Assembly (NCBI GenBank): GCA_965221545.1
Contig: OZ244901.1
Span: 1,736,001-1,800,000, forward strand
DNA from: JAJEFO01 sp022819605
GTDB taxonomy: Bacteria > Pseudomonadota > Alphaproteobacteria > Rhodobacterales > Rhodobacteraceae
Reading direction: 5' to 3'
Length of the DNA: 64,000 bases
Positions 62,151 through 64,000 of this stretch are shown in pieces (position 1 is the stretch's first letter; every line of letters starts with the position of its first letter). Under the pieces are notes generated by a model. It did no database searches. It saw only the letters and a list, made by a program, of their open reading frames with translations, and was not told the origin of the DNA. The translations under genes and the position numbers were made by a program.

Positions 62151-63050
62151 TCAGCTTCCCGCTTCCACGACGACTGCGCCCGCCGCGATCAAGGCCATCA
62201 GGGCGAGTCGCCGGGGTCCCACGTTTTCTCCAAGCATCAGCCAGCCGAAGAGGGCGGCAAACACGACGGAGGTTTCCCTGAGCACCGCTGCTTCGCCGAC
62301 CTTGTCGAGCCGCGTTGCCAGCAGGATGCCGCCAAAGGAAAAGAAGGCAACGAACGCTCCAAGGATCCCAAGGCGCAGCACCGGCGCGAATGGTTTGGGC
62401 AGCTGCCCGCGGTGCCAAATGAGGTATCCGGCCGGAAAGGCAATTCCGTCGATCAGGAAGAGCCACGCCAGGAACGTGAACGGGTTCTCCGTGGCACGGA
62501 TGACGTAGGCGTCCCAAGTGGTGTAGAGCGCAACGATGCCTCCGGTCATCAATGCAAGGCCGAGCGCAAGCGGCAATCTTGACCGGTCGATCACGGTGTG
62601 TCGAAGGTTGTAGGCCGCGAGGCCAAGGATTCCCAACGTGAGACAGGCAACGCCGAGCCATTGGACCGGCCTGAAATGTTCGTTGAACAGGATGCCAGCT
62701 CCAATGACCGTGAATGCCGGGCTTGATCCTCGCACGACCGGGTACACCACCGTGTAGGCTCCCGCCGAATATGCACCGGCCTGCGCGATCTTGTAGCCAG
62801 TGTGCACCACCCATGCGATGCCGAAGAGCGGCCAAAGTTCGGGTTCGGGCCAGGGAACGAGAAAGAGAGCGGCTGGCAGGGCGATCAAGCCGTAGCAGCC
62901 ATCAATCACGGCGCGGATGGTCCATGGATCGGCGCGCGTCTTCTGAAGGGCCCCGAACAAGGCGTGAAGGACTGCGGCCTGCAGGGCCAGAACGAGCGCC
63001 ACCGTTCGGCCAGCTTCCGTGCCCTCAATGGAGACCAGCCACTCGCTCAT
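62151..63050 (-). CDS. EamA/DMT-family transporter
   Basis: 299 residues with about ten membrane spans in two repeats. Exporter or importer of amino-acid-like or other metabolites; substrate unknown. Seen: LALQAAVLHALFGALQKTRA, AYTVVYPVVRGSSPAFTVIG, LFNEHFRPVQWLGVACLTLG, and GEAAVLRETSVVFAALFGWL in the second repeat. No neighbour clarifies its role. Confidence 0.82.
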   Translation of the reverse strand: MSEWLVSIEGTEAGRTVALVLALQAAVLHALFGALQKTRADPWTIRAVIDGCYGLIALPAALFLVPWPEPELWPLFGIAWVVHTGYKIAQAGAYSAGAYTVVYPVVRGSSPAFTVIGAGILFNEHFRPVQWLGVACLTLGILGLAAYNLRHTVIDRSRLPLALGLALMTGGIVALYTTWDAYVIRATENPFTFLAWLFLIDGIAFPAGYLIWHRGQLPKPFAPVLRLGILGAFVAFFSFGGILLATRLDKVGEAAVLRETSVVFAALFGWLMLGENVGPRRLALMALIAAGAVVVEAGS

Positions 63051-63105
63051 CGCTGCGGGTGCCGTCGCACGTCCGCCGCCGAGCGGTCCTGCACGTGCGG
63101 AGTCG

Positions 63106-64000
63106 TCACGCTTCGAGCCCGGTCAGGGCTGCCGCAAATTCTCGTGGATCGAAAGGTGCGAGGTCGTCGATCTGTTCCCCGACGCCGATCGCGTGGATCG
63201 GCAGGCCGAACCGGTCGGCCAGTGCAACCAGCACGCCGCCCTTCGCGGTGCCGTCAAGCTTCGTCATGACCAGGCCGGAGACGTCCGCGACATCGCGGAA
63301 AATCTCGACCTGGGAAAGCGCGTTCTGTCCGGTCGTGGCATCGAGCACGAGGAGCGTGTTGTGCGGCGCCTCCGGATCCCTCTTTCGGACGACGCGAACG
63401 ATCTTGGCCAGTTCCTCCATCAGGTCGTTCCGGTTCTGGAGCCGACCCGCCGTGTCAATCATTAGAATGTCCGCCTCATCCGATTCGGCTTGCGCCATGG
63501 CCTCGAATGCCAGGCTTGCCGGATCCGAACCCTCTTGCGCCGTCAGAACCGGGACACCGGCCCGCTGGCCCCATATCTGCAGCTGCTCGACTGCGGCCGC
63601 CCTGAAGGTGTCGCAGGCGGCGATCACCACGGACTTCCCGGCATCGCGAAACTGGGAAGCGAGCTTGCCTATTGTCGTGGTCTTGCCCGAACCGTTGACG
63701 CCGGCGACCAGCACGACCTGCGGCCGCTTCGGGAATATCGGCATCGGGCTCGCTACCGGTTCCATGATGCGGGCGATTTCGTCGGCCAGCAGTTGCTTCA
63801 GCTCGACCGTCGAGAACTTCCGTCCGATTCGTCCTTCGGCCATGTTGGCCGCGACACGCATCGCCGTCTCGACGCCCATGTCCGACGCTATGAGCAATTC
63901 CTCGATTTGCTCGAGCATGCCGTCATCCAAGGTACGCCGGGCCACTGGCCCCGACGCGATGCCGCCCGACGTTCGGAGGACGGCCTCGGAGCCTTCCGCA
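63106..64000 (-). CDS. ftsY: Signal recognition particle receptor FtsY (5' end outside window)
   Basis: 298 residues of the N and G domains; the frame continues to the window edge, so the true start is missing. GTPase that docks ribosome-SRP complexes to the membrane. Seen: MLEQIEELLIASDMGVETAM (N domain), GVNGSGKTTTIGKLAS (P-loop), AACDTFRAAAVEQLQIW, DTAGRLQNRNDLMEELAKI, TKLDGTAKGGVLV and IGVGEQIDDLAPFDPREF. All SRP-GTPase motifs are intact. Confidence 0.97.
   Translation of the reverse strand, partial: AEGSEAVLRTSGGIASGPVARRTLDDGMLEQIEELLIASDMGVETAMRVAANMAEGRIGRKFSTVELKQLLADEIARIMEPVASPMPIFPKRPQVVLVAGVNGSGKTTTIGKLASQFRDAGKSVVIAACDTFRAAAVEQLQIWGQRAGVPVLTAQEGSDPASLAFEAMAQAESDEADILMIDTAGRLQNRNDLMEELAKIVRVVRKRDPEAPHNTLLVLDATTGQNALSQVEIFRDVADVSGLVMTKLDGTAKGGVLVALADRFGLPIHAIGVGEQIDDLAPFDPREFAAALTGLEA

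Noticed and set aside
1..64000. CRISPR array or prophage
   Set aside because: No regularly spaced repeats and no phage structural or integrase genes were seen; the only array-like repeats (54750-54847) are four short sites in a promoter.

Overview
The window is a GC-rich (roughly 60-65% by eye) chromosomal segment of an alphaproteobacterium, most likely a marine Rhodobacterales-like organism. The evidence is gene order rather than one marker: argS-SPOR-nagZ-scpA-scpB; yceD-rpmF-plsX-fabH-ihfA-merR-tRNA-Pro; rplM-rpsI; pyrG-secG; olsB; TRAP transporters; and a glxBCD/mgsABC-type gene set. It starts inside argS and ends inside ftsY. No CRISPR array, rRNA or prophage was seen.

Layout. 1-11.6 kb is housekeeping: cell wall recycling, condensin partners, an outer-membrane barrel, dCTP deaminase, one tRNA-Pro, fatty acid and phospholipid initiation, IHF, L32 and BamE. 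11.6-15 kb is a scarred accessory stretch: an IS5-like end, a gene broken by two frameshifts, a DUF488 pair and a 5'-truncated nucleotidyltransferase. 15-20.8 kb is a metal-homeostasis locus: zur, a COG0523 GTPase and a WD40 protein run divergently from a DUF1636 protein and a periplasmic-binding ABC importer, with a Zur-box-like palindrome between them. 21-25.3 kb holds msrB, olsB, uup, rplM and rpsI with a clear terminator. 25.6-35.4 kb carries a ParDE-type toxin-antitoxin pair, an MsrQ-like membrane protein, an arylsulfotransferase-like gene interrupted by an in-frame amber codon, a cytochrome P450, and a three-gene TRAP transporter whose large permease has a long coiled-coil extension.

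35.7-51.6 kb is the most interesting part. An XRE-cupin regulator precedes GlxBCD/MgsABC-like proteins (split glutamate-synthase domains), a Rieske oxygenase, glyoxalase I, a glutamine-synthetase-family ligase, a MetX-like alpha/beta hydrolase and an Lrp-type regulator. Past ndk there is a 1067-residue fusion of a tandemly duplicated reductive dehalogenase with an FMN/NAD(P)H/2Fe-2S reductase. The spacing of its Tyr, Lys and Arg residues equals that of the known catalytic residues of the catabolic dehalogenase NpRdhA. A YejA-like binding protein is divergent from it. Together they suggest uptake and oxidation or dehalogenation of organic, possibly halogenated and nitrogen-containing, compounds. 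That joint role is inference.

51.9-59.4 kb looks like a defence/stress island: an AbiEii-like nucleotidyltransferase with a DUF6922-like partner, a Fic protein with an upstream operator-like repeat array, a formylglycine-generating-enzyme homologue in an overlapping operon with PhnD-like and TerB-like genes, and an overlapping AAA-ATPase/RloB pair resembling AbiL. 59.7-64 kb returns to housekeeping (pyrG, secG, a DMT exporter, ftsY).
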